Assembly (NCBI GenBank): GCA_016617855.1
Contig: JAECUM010093684.1
Coordinates: 37,148 to 101,147, forward strand
Length of the DNA: 64,000 nt
Origin: Megalonaias nervosa
Taxonomy: Eukaryota; Mollusca; Bivalvia; Unionida; Unionidae
Direction: 5' to 3'
The notes beneath the pieces are model-generated. The model searched no databases, was not told the DNA's origin, and saw only the letters and a list, made by a program, of their open reading frames with translations. Within the stretch, counting starts at the first letter, position 1; every line of letters begins with the position of its first letter. Made by a program: the position numbers and the translations under genes. Shown here one piece after another: positions 53,351-64,000 of the stretch.

Positions 53351-54227
53351 ATTCAAAATGGTTTAGGTCAATAAATTGCACACAAAACATCGCGCTTCAA
53401 AAGGTTGCGCACAAAATGTTGCCGAACAAAAGATCGAAACGCTAATAAGATTGCCACATATATGATCGCCTAACACACTTTAATAATTATATGAATACTG
53501 ATAATATCTATATATATTGAATTCTTATATATTATATCAAATATTTTTAAAAATATTACTGTAATTATTAAAAAATTGTTTTAATTAATCTTGGTAATGT
53601 CAGAAGAGAAATAGAACAATAGCTAATTTGTAGACATATTAGACGCAATTATTGTAATAATAGTAAATATTATGCCAAAGTTTACACAAAAAATTTGAAA
53701 CTATAATGTTTCTAGTTAATTTTGCAAACTCAAGTTATAAGCAATACCAGGAGATAATCAGTAATTGATCGACGCCCATAGTCAGCTACAATAGTTTTGA
53801 TCCTCTCGGCGGTGTCTTTGTATACCTGTTTTGCTGGTGGAGGTTGCTGTCCGGTAACATATTGTTCCAGCTTCATTTCGTTCAGGCTCTGTTCTTTCAC
53901 AGAGAAGATTATATGCATGGATGCATTCTAGTGAGAGGTGTGAAGCCAATTACTATACACAGAAAAGCTTATTTCTTTCATCTGTATTCACTGTTCACTA
54001 AATTTCACATATAAATTAATGTTTGCTTTGTAAAAGTGAAGTGCTTCACTTATTTGTTTAATCTTTACTCAAACGAGAGAAGATTATACGCATGGATGCC
54101 TGTTATTTCGATCTTATATGTGGCGATCTTATTAGCCTGTAGATCATTTGTTCGGCGACATTTTGTGTGCGACCTTTTGAAGCGCAATCTTTTGTGTGCG
54201 ACCTTATTCATGGATACCATTCAAAAT
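53351..54227. mobile_element. MULE-type transposon, long inverted repeats, 9-bp target duplication
   Basis: ATTCAAAAT is duplicated exactly at 53351-53359 and 54219-54227. The 859 bp between begin and end with imperfect inverted repeats of about 110 bp (roughly 53360-53469 and 54110-54218), sharing GCGCTTCAAAAGGT, GCCGAACAAA and GCTAATAAGAT. Long inverted repeats and a 9-bp duplication define Mutator-like elements. The interior keeps a transposase C-terminal scrap. Confidence 0.88.
53730..53918 (-). pseudogene. MULE transposase C-terminal fragment
   Basis: A 62-codon frame containing LNEMKLEQYVTGQQPPPAKQ then VYKDTAERIKTIVADYGRRS. A basic PPP/K segment followed by AERIKxIVxDYxxR and a short YL tail resembles the C-terminal end of animal MULE transposases (from memory of the family, not a search). 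The catalytic domain is absent, so the element is an internally deleted derivative. Confidence 0.6.
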
Positions 54228-54229
54228 AC

Positions 54230-55535
54230 GTTCCATTTGACTTGTTCCTTCCATGCACAGTCCATTGGTATGACAAGTTTAATAGGCAATCAGTTTTGCT
54301 CACATAGAAACTTAACATACAGCAGAAATATCATTTATCACTTAATATGAGGATGGGAACAAAAATTAATGAATCTTAGAGGTATTTTTATTAAAGTCCA
54401 TTGTCAGCAGATGTCAACTAAACAGTTGATTTTTCAAGAACACTTTAAGCTTTGTACTCTTTTTATTGAAAATCATCAGTAATAAACACTAGAGAGATGG
54501 AAATAATTTCAGATTAATATTCAGTATTGTAGACTAATGAAATATTTTGTTCCATGTGATATGACTTCTACATTGCCCATAAACAAACGGTATGGAAAAG
54601 TTTTCTTTGTATCTTCAATTTCTTGCTTGCAGCTTTTATCTCATCCACCACAAAATGGGTGCTGAAATTTTAGTTCTGTTCATTTCGTTATGATAAAATA
54701 GAGTCAGTAATTGTTGCTAGAAGCTGAGCTTTTATCCACTACACAGAATGTGTGCTGAATTTTTGACTCTTTTCAAGTTGTTGCAATGAAATGCTTTCAG
54801 CACTTGAATTCTTCACTTTGCACAAATGATCTTTTCTGTGGCTTTCAGTCTTGCTTTGATTCAAGGGAGGTAACATGTTATGCTAATTCAAGGAAACAAT
54901 TTAAGATCAAGGGTATATGTGTGTTTCTTTCCTGTTACTGCTTACAGTGATGATTTTTTTTATCATTGCTTGATTCAGAGATGAATGGAAAAGTACTACC
55001 AATTGTTGAATATTTTATTGGCTGATGTTGATTACAGCAGCTATTAGCAATAGCTGTCTGATATGTATTGACTCGGCAAAGCTGTTGTTGCCTTCTTTAA
55101 TGGGTTCATTTCTTCATTGTGATTAAGATATCTGTATCTCTCATTGTCCTGTTTCTGTTGTTTATGCTATAATTTTTGTTTGTCAGTAGTCTTGTTTTGG
55201 TTTCCAGTGTATTCATGTGCATGTAGGCCTAAATTTCGATTTGTAATTTATTTGCAGATTGACATCTGAGAAGATTAATAAATTAACAATAAAAACTATA
55301 CTACAGAAGTTTGATTGTGATTCTACAATCTGAGAAAATTCGAAGGATTTGTAAATTTACAAGCAAATTTATTTTAAAAGACATCCTTTTCTCATGGAAA
55401 TTTGTAGCAGATAAATTTTGGTGAAATTGACTTTCCACCTTTTCACCAGATTACAAAATAATTCTGGCCTGGGGATTGTTAATGTTTTCCTTATGCCAGT
55501 CTCTGTCCTTTTATCCATCTGTCCACCTGGCTTCA
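54230..55535. other. Intron 5 sequence, nothing recognised
   Basis: AT-rich. No exon with phase 0 acceptor and coding character was found by eye. Confidence 0.45.
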
Positions 55536-55539
55536 ACAC

Positions 55540-55760
55540 TTTTTTAAGGATTTGGGTTTATCCAAGTTTTGCAGACATTGTTACCTGAAGATTCATGAAA
55601 CTCGGCATGTACATGCATCATGAGGTGTACTGCAGCAGTCAGTCAGAAGTTGGTCACTTTGACATATATTTCATAGTCACATAACCTATATTAGCCTATG
55701 GATTTAGCTCACATTTGGACGCCATTGTCAGCAGAGCAGTATAACTTGATATCCAGATGT
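55540..55760 (+). repeat. Fragment of the 21-23-kb degenerate array family
   Basis: Words AAGATTCATGAAACTCGGCA, CATATATTTCATAGTCAC and TAGCTCACATTTGG match the order of the 20990-23400 array. Confidence 0.5.
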
Positions 55761-55769
55761 TTCATTCTA

Positions 55770-56430
55770 CACCATTTCGACAAAAGTTTTGCAAGCAGCC
55801 ATACTACCAATGACATTTATCTTCTTGTTTCAAACACTCTTGACAAATTTACATGAAGATAAATTGTATATGAAGTAACATTATTTACAGCAGGTCATTA
55901 ATCTGATGTGTGTTTATAACAAACTTGCAGACATGAAAACCATTAGTAGCCATTATGATACTTTCATCTGGTCTTTGAAGTTTGAAAAACCAATTTTCTA
56001 CAGTAACTAATTTTGCCACCTCAAAGCAAATATTTGTCATTATCTGATTTTACATGAGCAGATTCCCTTCCTCCTCCCACTTTTATTCACCAGCATAGGT
56101 GTTGTCAGATGGATAAAATGTATATGAGAGGATATGTTACTGCATTGGAAACCTGAATGATGCTTGAATGGATGGTTGTTTTTGCTTTTCATTGGAAATA
56201 ACTTGTTCTTTTGCATTCTGAGTCTGTGTTCATGAAGTTTTAAATGCTCAATTGATTTTCCTTCTGAAATCCTGCAGTCAAATTCAAGGGCTCCATCTGT
56301 GGTTTGTGGTGTTTTTCGAAGCTCAAGGGAGCTAACCTCTGCGTTGGTTGTGAGCCAGCCCTTGAGAAGGGACTGGATAACTTCTTATAATGTACCCTGG
56401 AGTTGGAGCCAATCTCTGTGGAATATTTCT
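55770..56430. other. Intron sequence before the candidate exon
   Basis: No firm feature. An open frame at 56278-56523, following a CCTGCAG acceptor, is an alternative exon candidate but is W/S-rich and unlike the family. Confidence 0.4.
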
Positions 56431-56437
56431 CTCTCAG

Positions 56438-56508
56438 GTTGTTGTAACTTGGTCCTACGAGCTTTCAGTCACTGTTGGAGAAGCAAACCTCCCAATACCT
56501 CTTGCAAG
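56438..56508 (+). CDS. Possible next glycogenin exon (linker region)
   Basis: Exon 5 ends in phase 0, so the next exon must open in phase 0. A tract TTTCTCTCTCAG ends at 56437 and a donor AG|GTAAAT follows at 56509. The 71 nt between stay open in phase 0 and read VVVTWSYELS... to ...PIPLA plus two bases. The linker between the GT8 domain and the synthase-binding tail is poorly conserved and often alternatively spliced in animals, so similarity cannot confirm it. An alternative acceptor at 56277 would give a longer, tryptophan-rich exon in another frame with the same donor. Neither is established. Confidence 0.35.
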
Positions 56509-57659
56509 GTAAATCGTGCATAGGTGTTGTAAAAGTTTTTATTTTAAGATCTAAGCACATTGTAGATAGCTTCATGGTATCTTAGAATTATCCATCTTTG
56601 AAAAGAATTTCCTTGAAAAGAAAAATCCACTTTTCCTGATGTAACCCATAGGTTATATCTGAAAGAAGGTTTCAATGAAATTTTCTTATGTCTGCTTGAA
56701 CATGAAAAACAGCATAGCTGAATTTTTTGAAAATAAGAGCACATGAGCTGGTATCCAAGTCTCATGTAGTCCTTGTTGTGCACCCTTTAGCAAGGCACTG
56801 AACATTATTGGCTCTGGTTAACCTTTCTATAGGTGGGTATTAGCATCAACTTGGGAATGATCACCTGCATACAACTGGTGTCAAGGTTTAGTCGTGACCA
56901 GCTCTTCACTCCATGGAACCATGATTATGTTTCTAGGCTTGTAACCTGAAATGTAGACCAGCATAAATCACCACTGAGATGTTTTGGTGACATTGGTTGA
57001 GTTGAAATCTAAACCTGAATCAAATTTTTTAATTATTAATAAGGTCTGTTACAGAAATGAAAAATTATGAGGAAATAATCACATAAAACCATTTTATGAG
57101 CTGGCGAACCAGCCTATATGTGCTAAAAGAGTAAATACTATGTATAAAAAATGATTGTTGCTGATTGGCTGAGAATAATTAGTGGAAAATAAATAAATAT
57201 AATATTTTCAGATGAAACCTTCATATGGGTCAATTACACAGTTTCCATTTTCATTATGTCACTGACATGGTACAGGTGTTCCTGGATGTAAACGGTGAGA
57301 TTTCACTGTGCTGGATTTTGATTGTGAACATGTGCAAGGGAATTTTGCATTGTTTTAAAAGCTTACTTTTGGATGGATGATTTGTAGGTTGTAAGTGTGT
57401 TTGCCTGTCTTACCACAAAGGCACAGTAATTTGACAAAATATCACAGTATATGTGAATTTAATTTGTTGTCTGAACTTGACTTCTTTGTTTTGAAAAAAA
57501 AAAAAAAGGAAGTAAACAAGATATGGCTTCCCAAATGATATGCATGATTTGGGGCACTAAGTTGGTTTTTTTGGAAGGGCGTGATTTTTAGCTCTGCTGG
57601 TGATCGTCCTGAGAAACTTTTGTTATGGCCTTGACTCAATCATCCAGCATCCATGGGTA

Positions 57660-58660
57660 CAAGGGTGTGGTCATTACTCCACCTAAACTACTGGGAGGAT
57701 TGCCACAAAACTTTTCTTAAACATTCATCCCAAGGTCCAGTTACTCCTGAATGAAAATATTCCCATCTTTGGACATGGAAGCCACTTGGAATGTCTTATT
57801 ATCAGCACTACTCCTAAATGGGTGGTGATATCACCATGGAATTATTTTCAGTTAAAGACTTTGTATGATGTCTTGATGGTTCAAAATGAAATTAATGCCG
57901 TTATCCAGTAAAGTTGCCATTTTGGCCACCATGAACATCTTTCCAGAATGAATGATCATAATGACTTGGGGTTTTCTCTAAAAGACTTCATTGTAATGCT
58001 TATTTAGTACTAAAGAAATTGTTGGCAGTAATCCCATATACAATTTGGTGGACATCTTGCAAATTTCATCATGACTACTATTATTTGGATGATTGTATCA
58101 CCATGGAGTTTTCACTAAAAGATGTTTAGATAGTCATAAAATCAAAATGGTATCCTTAGATATCCAGTGTGGCCACTACTGCCTATTTTTAAAATCTTGT
58201 TGCTATTCTTTCTCAGTGGATGGTCATATTGAAATGGTTTCGCTAAAAGACTGATTATCTTAAATGACATCCATTATGGTTGCCACTATGGTCATCTTGT
58301 AAATTGTGTTATCACAGCTCCTATTTATATCAATGTTCACAGAAAGATTTGCAACAATTTGTGCTTGATCCTAAATGAAAATGGTGCTCATCACACCTCC
58401 ACTAAGGCCACTGTGGCATCCTTGAAAATCCATTTCATCAGTATTCTGACTAGATGGTTATATCAACATGGGATTTTGACAGAAAGTCTTCCATTCTGAA
58501 TAGTTGGTCCTAGATGAAAATGGTACCAATCTGACACACAGTACCAGCACCATGATGGCCATCCTGAAAATCTTGTTATTGCTATTCCTTCTGAATTAAT
58601 GGTCATATCTCTAGTTTTCACTAAAAGACTTATGTCCGCATGGTACTAAATAAAAGTGGT
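57660..58660 (+). repeat. Degenerate array of the composite repeat family
   Basis: Around seven diverged units of about 150 bp: TCACCATGGAGTTTTCACTA, AAATGAAAATGGTGCTCATC, ATGGCCATCCTGAAAATCTT and TTGTTATTGCTATTCCTTC. Same family as 35520 and 60850. Confidence 0.65.
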
Positions 58661-58664
58661 CACA

Positions 58665-60765
58665 GGTGGCTGAGTGGTCTGAGGTGCTTGCCTTTACGGA
58701 TGTGGTAAACCCCTCCTCATCTTATTTGTGGCGGGTTTACTGGTTTTGGCTTTCATATCTAGAGGTGATCGCCAGTGGTGTAATTTGCCCAGTATCGAGT
58801 AAGGCCAGTACAAAGTATGAACTGATGGGTGGAATAAATAAATAATCTGAGCTGATATATAGAACAGAATAACACGAGCCCCCGTTACAAATAAAGACAA
58901 AAATTTAATCAAATTTCAAAACAATAAAATTTGACAAACAAATGATATAAACGTTACAGTTCGAAAGATACACTTCTTTCTTTTGGAATCAACTTAATCA
59001 AGGAATTTCAAAAATGCAAATAAGATTATAAAAATAGCCGATTCTGTTTACGATAGAATCAAATCATCATTTAACCGAGTGAGAAATCGAATAACACTGC
59101 CTTGTATCGATTCATAACCTGGTGTTTGGTTCCGTCCAAAAGGTCCGCTCAGACTGTACTTCTGGGCTTCTTCGCACCGGTAAGTCGGTTTTGCTCTACT
59201 CTCCTTTTTCCAAAATTCTTGGTATCTCGCCCTTTTTTTTTCCTTTTTGGCCCACTACTCTGGCAGCCCCTTGTTTGGGTTGTAAAACGTGTCTCTTCCC
59301 GAAACTATCTCGCCCTGTAAAAATATAAACAAAAGCAACCTAAATCTTCCGTCACATTATATGGGAATAAATCATTAGTCTCACCCCTCAAGGTCAGATG
59401 TAATTCTATCGGATTCAAACAGACATTGATGGCTATCTAGACTAACTGGTCATAACAGAACATACAACCTAGTTCCACAGACTAATGGTCTGCTAATGAC
59501 CATTTGCACCACACCGAGACATTAATTCCTTACTAGTCTCATTACACGAGAATGAATGAAATTCCTTACCCTACGTTAGTATTACAAGTACACATAATAA
59601 ACTCATTCAGATAATTTCCACGGCTTCCCGTAACATCTACATTCCAACAATTCGTCAAGGTATATAAACAAACAGTATCATTGTACGAATTCAGATAAAT
59701 AAACTCAACACAGTTATGCTAGATACATAATTTCCTATATAGAATAAGCATGAAAGTCTGGGTACATAATTTCCTACAATAATCGAGACTATAACTTAGC
59801 GAGCCGTCAATGTACATATAAAGAAAAATATCATTGTGCGGACTCAGATAAACAACTCAACACAATTATACCATATCATGAAAATTGATCTACGACTCAA
59901 ACAAATAAATCCCTGCAAATACATGCAAATACAAGCAATTAAATCAAACAAATCATCATAGTATCAACGACTTACATGAGATTTATGCAAATACCTTGTG
60001 TTTCAAGCTTTTGGTGTCTGTCAATTCTCCAGACAATCATTTTCCCCCTTGGATGCTTTTTTACGAGAGATTTACTCATTAAATTTCTCGGAGCCCTCTG
60101 TTCTTATGTTCTTTTCTCTTGTAGAAAAGTGCAGACTGAGTTGCAAATTCCACTACTGCACATTTAAACTGATAGTTTTTGTGTGAAACCATGCCCCTTC
60201 CACAGCATAACCGATCGGGATGACATAAAATTCCCGCCTCACTAGCATCGAAACACTGCAATACGTCTGACAACAAATGGCTACCAACTGTTTTCTAGTC
60301 AATTTCCCAACTGTCAGTTTCCATACAAACCAGAATTTGAACTCTGTTCCGGTAAGTTTAAACAAACTAAGCCCTTAATTATATATTGATAACTCCTGAC
60401 TTTGGCTGAACCAATCCGTACATTGTGGCTTTTTAAACGCGGCCATTCCCCATAAATCTAGTTAATCATACATGTGTCTAGCTAAATGTTGCCTACAGAG
60501 ATTAACAATAACCAAACAGATATCGACCTAAAAATTTGGTCTGTTACAACGGATGACTGACTTCTTATCTTAGTGTGGGTTTGAATCTCATACTCGGCAA
60601 ATGTGTGCATGTGAGAAGCTTACCAGTAGCTTCCCATGGATAGGTAGTTCTTATCGGAGTTTTCCTGGGTTCTTCCTCCACCCTATATACTGGCTGCCAT
60701 GCATAACCTATCATGATCATGTGCTGAACTGTGGCATTAGGCACACAACAGCAACAATTAAAAGT
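58665..60765 (+). repeat. SINE family A split by a 1.85-kb insertion
   Basis: The head at about 58665-58699 (AGGTGGCTGAGTGGTCTGAG ... ACGGATG) continues at 60549-60765 (ACGGATG ... GTGGGTTTGAATCTC, GTGAGAAGCTTACCAGTAGC, TTCTTCCTCC, TGTGCTGAACTGTGGCATTA). The two parts join into one SINE when 58700-60548 and one ACGGATG are removed. Confidence 0.75.
58693..60555. mobile_element. 1.85-kb insertion with TG...CA ends and 7-bp direct repeat
   Basis: The insert 58700-60548 begins TGGTAAACC and ends TCTGTTACA. ACGGATG flanks it at 58693-58699 and 60549-60555. TG...CA ends suggest an LTR or non-autonomous LTR element, but 7 bp is longer than the usual 4-6 bp duplication and TGTTAC/TTTGTAAC words near both ends are not a clean inverted repeat. 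No coding remnant, primer-binding site or polypurine tract could be defended. Base composition (many ACA/CAA words) differs from the surrounding intron. Confidence 0.6.
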
Positions 60766-60849
60766 GGTGTAGATCAAACATGGCCAACAAATCTTTTTTA
60801 TTATGGCTTCACCGCAATGAATGGCCATAGCTGGATGGAGTTTTAACAA

Positions 60850-62175
60850 AAAGAAATATCGTGCCTTGTTGGTCCTAAAAAATGTTCTGATGTAATATGG
60901 CAGTAGTGGAGAACACTTTTAAAATATTGTAGTTACCTTGATTGAATGGATGGATGTAGTAACATCGGAGGTTTGCTTAGAGACTTGTTATGATATATTG
61001 CTGGTCCTAAAGAAGATGGTGCTAATCACCTGTCTTCAGGGATGGTCATAGTGACATGCAGTTTTCAATTAAACATTTCTCAGTATATGTATTTGGATAT
61101 ATTTTAAAATGACTTAAGTGTGACTTCTGAAATTGGCACAGGTTGTAAAAGTTGCTTCCCTAGAACAGATGACCTTATCAACATTTTAAAAATAAACTAC
61201 TTCTTTCTTGCAGTATATAGTTCCATCATTAAGATGAAGCTGATACAGCTTCCAAAATGGTTGACTTTATGTCCATCCTGAAAATCTTTATATAACTACT
61301 TACTCTGAATGGATGGGTTATATCAACATGGAGTTTTCACTCAAACTCTGAAGCAAAATAGAACTGCTTCTATTGAAAATGGTGCTTGTTTGTTCTCCAA
61401 CATGGCACCATAGCCATCTCAAACATCTTGTTATCCCAACTCATCTTAAAGTTTGGTGCCATTGACATGGGGTGTTCATTAAAACTCCTCTTTACTTATA
61501 TTTAATGTCTTTTGAATAAAAATTGGTTTATCTGCCCACCAAAATATCTGCATTTTTGCAAAGACCTAATTGACTGGTGCTCAAGTCCGAGGTAATTGCA
61601 TGCAAGTTTATACTTATTTACACAGTGATTTGTATATGTACAGGGAAATTTCAAGAATACTTCATATAATGTTACATTTCAATGAACAAGTCAATAATCA
61701 GGATTCTTTCGTTGGTTGCAAGGTCAAAGGTCATGACCTGGGATTTTTGCTTGCTGGTTTGTAAGCGTGATTACATAAACAAACACAGATTTGTTTCATT
61801 AAACCCAGTTTGTGGATATATCTTAAATTACCACTATGATAATTTCCCTCACAACCCCCCCCCCAAATTACTGAACAGATTTAATGAAATTTAGCATGTG
61901 GTTAAATCTTGATATTGTCTGAGAAAAGTTCATTGATTTTCTAGGTATGATATTTTGTTCAAGATCAAAGGTAATGATAAAGACTTCTCGCTGCACTTAC
62001 AGGTGTATTGTGAACATGGTAACTTTAGAAAAAAAGTTTTGTTACCAAATTTGGTATGTTGGAATTTCAGAGACAATTTCATTACTAAGCAGAAGTTTAA
62101 AAGGCAAAATGGTTTTATCTTGGATTCCTGGAAATTCTTTTTGACCAGTTGAACATCAGTCCATTTGAAGGACTT
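60850..62175 (+). repeat. Composite dispersed repeat, copy 2 (array plus 450-bp module)
   Basis: The array part at 60850-61490 (TTGGTCCTAAAGAAGATGG, CCATCCTGAAAATCTTTATA, CAACATGGAGTTTTCACTC) is followed by the module 61700-62175, which matches 38920-39365. Contains a C10 run at 61856. Confidence 0.65.
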
Positions 62176-62339
62176 GTTTAGAATTTAATGTGAATTTCAT
62201 AATCTTGCATTCCAGAATAGACACTACAGCCCCAAAGTCACCATTACAGCCCCCAAAAATACTTAAAGATAAGCAATTTTCTGTTCACAGCACTGAAACA
62301 ACCCCAGAATAAGCTTAAGTCATGTTAGTTAAATATTGG

Positions 62340-62530
62340 CTCAGAGTTGCAGTAGCTCAGTGGATGGTACATTAAACTTGCAACCAGAAAGGTGCAGGTT
62401 TGAATCCTGCCATCAGATCATTTAGGGTTGGCTGTAGTGATGTGTTCCTGGGCAAGGCACTTCACAGTTGGCTATGGCACAATATAACCTTCATGTGTTG
62501 ATGTGCCATAAAACAGAAAAAGTTCAAATA
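62340..62530 (+). repeat. SINE family D, copy 2
   Basis: Head TGCAGTAGCTCAGTGGATGG and B box CAGGTTTGAATCCTGCC, both good, then CTGGGCAAGGCACTTCACAG and GTGCCATAAAACAG, ending in an A-rich tail. A tRNA-like cloverleaf cannot be completed, so it is not a tRNA gene. Confidence 0.8.
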
Positions 62531-62605
62531 AAAAATCGGTCCCGGAAGATGTTGCTCAATGAACTCATGAACTCGATTATAAACGTGTTGTCCGTACATC
62601 CTTTA

Positions 62606-63778
62606 AATGTTGTTTGTGCAAGATAACTTGATTGAGGATTGTTGGAATTTAAATGTGGTTTGTGCAAGATAACTTGATTGAGGATTGTTGGAATTTAAAT
62701 GTGGTTTGTGCAAGATAACTTGATTGAGGATTGTTGGAATTTTAAATGTGGTTTGTGCAAGACAATTTGATTGAGGATTGTTGGAATTTAAATGTGGTTT
62801 GTGGAAGACAACTTGATTGAGGATTGTTGGAATTTAAATGTGGTTTGTGCAAGATAACTTGATTGAGGATTGTTGGAATTTAAATGTGGTTTGTGCAAGA
62901 TAACTTGATTGAGGATTGATGGAATTTAAATGTGGTTTGTGCAAGATAACCTGATTGAGGATTGTTGGAATTTAAATGTGGTTTGTGCAAGATAATTTGA
63001 TACAGGTTTGTTGGAATTTAAATGTGGTATGTGTAAGATAATTTGAGGATTGTTGGAATCTAAATGTGGTTTGTGTAAGATAACTTGATTGAGGATTGTT
63101 GGAATTTAAATGTGGTTTGTGTAAGATAACTTGATTGAGGATTGTTGGAATTTTGATGTGGTTTTTGCAAGATAACTTGATTGAGGATTGTTGGAATTTA
63201 AATGTGGTTTGCATAAGATAACTTGATTGAGGATTGTTGGAATTTAAATGTGGTTTGTGCAAGATAACTTGATTGAGGATTGTTGGAATTTAAATGTTGT
63301 TTGTGCAAGATAACTTGATTGAGGATTGTTGGAATTTAAATGTGGTTTGTACAAGATAATTTGATACAGGTTTGTTGGAATTTAAATGTGGTATGTGTAA
63401 GATAATTTGAGGATTGTTGGAATCTAAATGTGGTTTGTGTAAGATAACTTGATTGAGGATTGTTGGAATTTAAATGTGGTTTGTGTAAGATAACTTGATT
63501 GAGGATTGTTGTAATTTTGATGTGGTTTGTGCAAAATAACTTGATTGAGGATTGTTGGAATCTAAATGTGGTTTGTGTAAGATAACTTGATTGAGGATTG
63601 TTGGAATTTAAATGTGATTTGTGTAAGATAATTTGATTGAGGATTGTTGGAATTTAAATGTGGTTTGTGCAAGATAACTTGATTGAGGATTGTTGGAATT
63701 TAAATGTGGTTTGTGGAAGATAACTTGATTGAGGATTGTTGGAATTTAAATGTGGTTTGTGTAAGATAACTTGATTGA
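62606..63778. repeat. 46-bp satellite, about 25 copies, with higher-order structure
   Basis: Unit words: AAATGTGGTTTGTGCAAGAT, AACTTGATTGAGGATTGTTG, GAATTT. A variant cluster (GATACAGGTTTG, then a shortened unit, then AATCTAAATG, then AATTTTGATG) occurs at about 62994-63160 and again at about 63358-63522, offset 364 bp, about eight units. Open frames on the minus strand here are periodic artefacts. Confidence 0.95.
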
Positions 63779-64000
63779 AATTTAACCAAATTGGAAATGC
63801 AGTTTGATATTTATGAGGTCTCTTATGAGTTAGATTTCCAGCCATTTATAGGAGTTATGTCCCCTGATTGCCAGTCCTCCTAGTGATTGTTCAACTGTTT
63901 AACTTTCACAGGGAATGTTTAATTTCAATCAAATTTGTCTTGCATCTCAAATTGACACATCATTGAATATGGAGCTTTAAGTTGATGAGTCTTGGAATGA

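Noticed and set aside
56760..56960. SINE family D-like tail (AGCAAGGCACTGAAC)
   Set aside because: Only one short word matches; head and tail missing.
58694..59330. Short frames inside the SINE-splitting insertion as genes
   Set aside because: All under 75 codons, no domain, and overlapping in several frames.
62972..63845. Minus-strand frames with repeated HKPHLNSNNPQSSYL-like peptide
   Set aside because: Translation of the 46-bp satellite, not a repeat protein.

Overview
This is animal nuclear DNA: AT-rich, intron-dominated, packed with transposons, tRNA-derived SINEs, microsatellites and degenerate tandem arrays. The repeat spectrum (several tRNA-headed SINE families, Helitron-like elements built around roughly 150-bp core repeats, DIRS, Tigger, hAT and MULE copies) and the glycogenin sequence point to a lophotrochozoan, most likely a mollusc. 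That assignment is inference. No bacterial operon, CRISPR array, rRNA or free-standing tRNA gene is visible.

The only host gene I can support is glycogenin, the self-glucosylating primer of glycogen synthesis, on the + strand. Five exons with matching phases and GT/AG borders (3059-3200, 28468-28642, 39481-39643, 44812-44938, 49903-50083) encode 262 contiguous residues that cover the whole GT8 catalytic domain, including the DxD motif and the acceptor tyrosine. The introns are about 25.3, 10.8, 5.2 and 5.0 kb. The C-terminal linker and the glycogen-synthase-binding tail are not recognised. One possible next exon lies at 56438-56508 and the rest probably lies beyond the window. The 5' UTR exon and promoter are not identified.

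The remainder is repeat. Region by region: 0-3 kb, SINEs upstream of the first coding exon; 4-9 kb, degenerate repeats and a 49-bp satellite; 9.5-11.5 kb, an LTR-like terminal-repeat element and a foldback hairpin; 12-14.2 kb, a hAT end, a SINE and a Helitron-like array; 17.1-18.8 kb, a dead hAT with inverted repeats; 21-23.6 kb, a long degenerate array interrupted by a SINE; 25.9-27.5 kb, a hAT-like element; 31.3-34.5 kb, a decayed DIRS retroelement with its own nested insertion; 35.5-39.4 kb, a composite repeat split by a 2.2-kb inverted-repeat element; 40.2-43.6 kb, a Helitron-like array split by an internally deleted Tigger; 45-51.3 kb, small hAT-like elements, 37-bp repeats and two more Helitron-like ends; 53.4-54.2 kb, a MULE with 9-bp target duplication; 57.7-62.2 kb, composite arrays plus an insertion that splits a SINE; 62.6-63.8 kb, a 46-bp satellite with higher-order structure.

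I found no evidence of a new multi-gene system. The most informative observations are the nested insertions, where a target duplication, empty-site paralogue or restored frame supports the call, and a 2.2-kb inverted-repeat element dense in a TCCGAGG/TCCAAGG word that I could not assign to a family.
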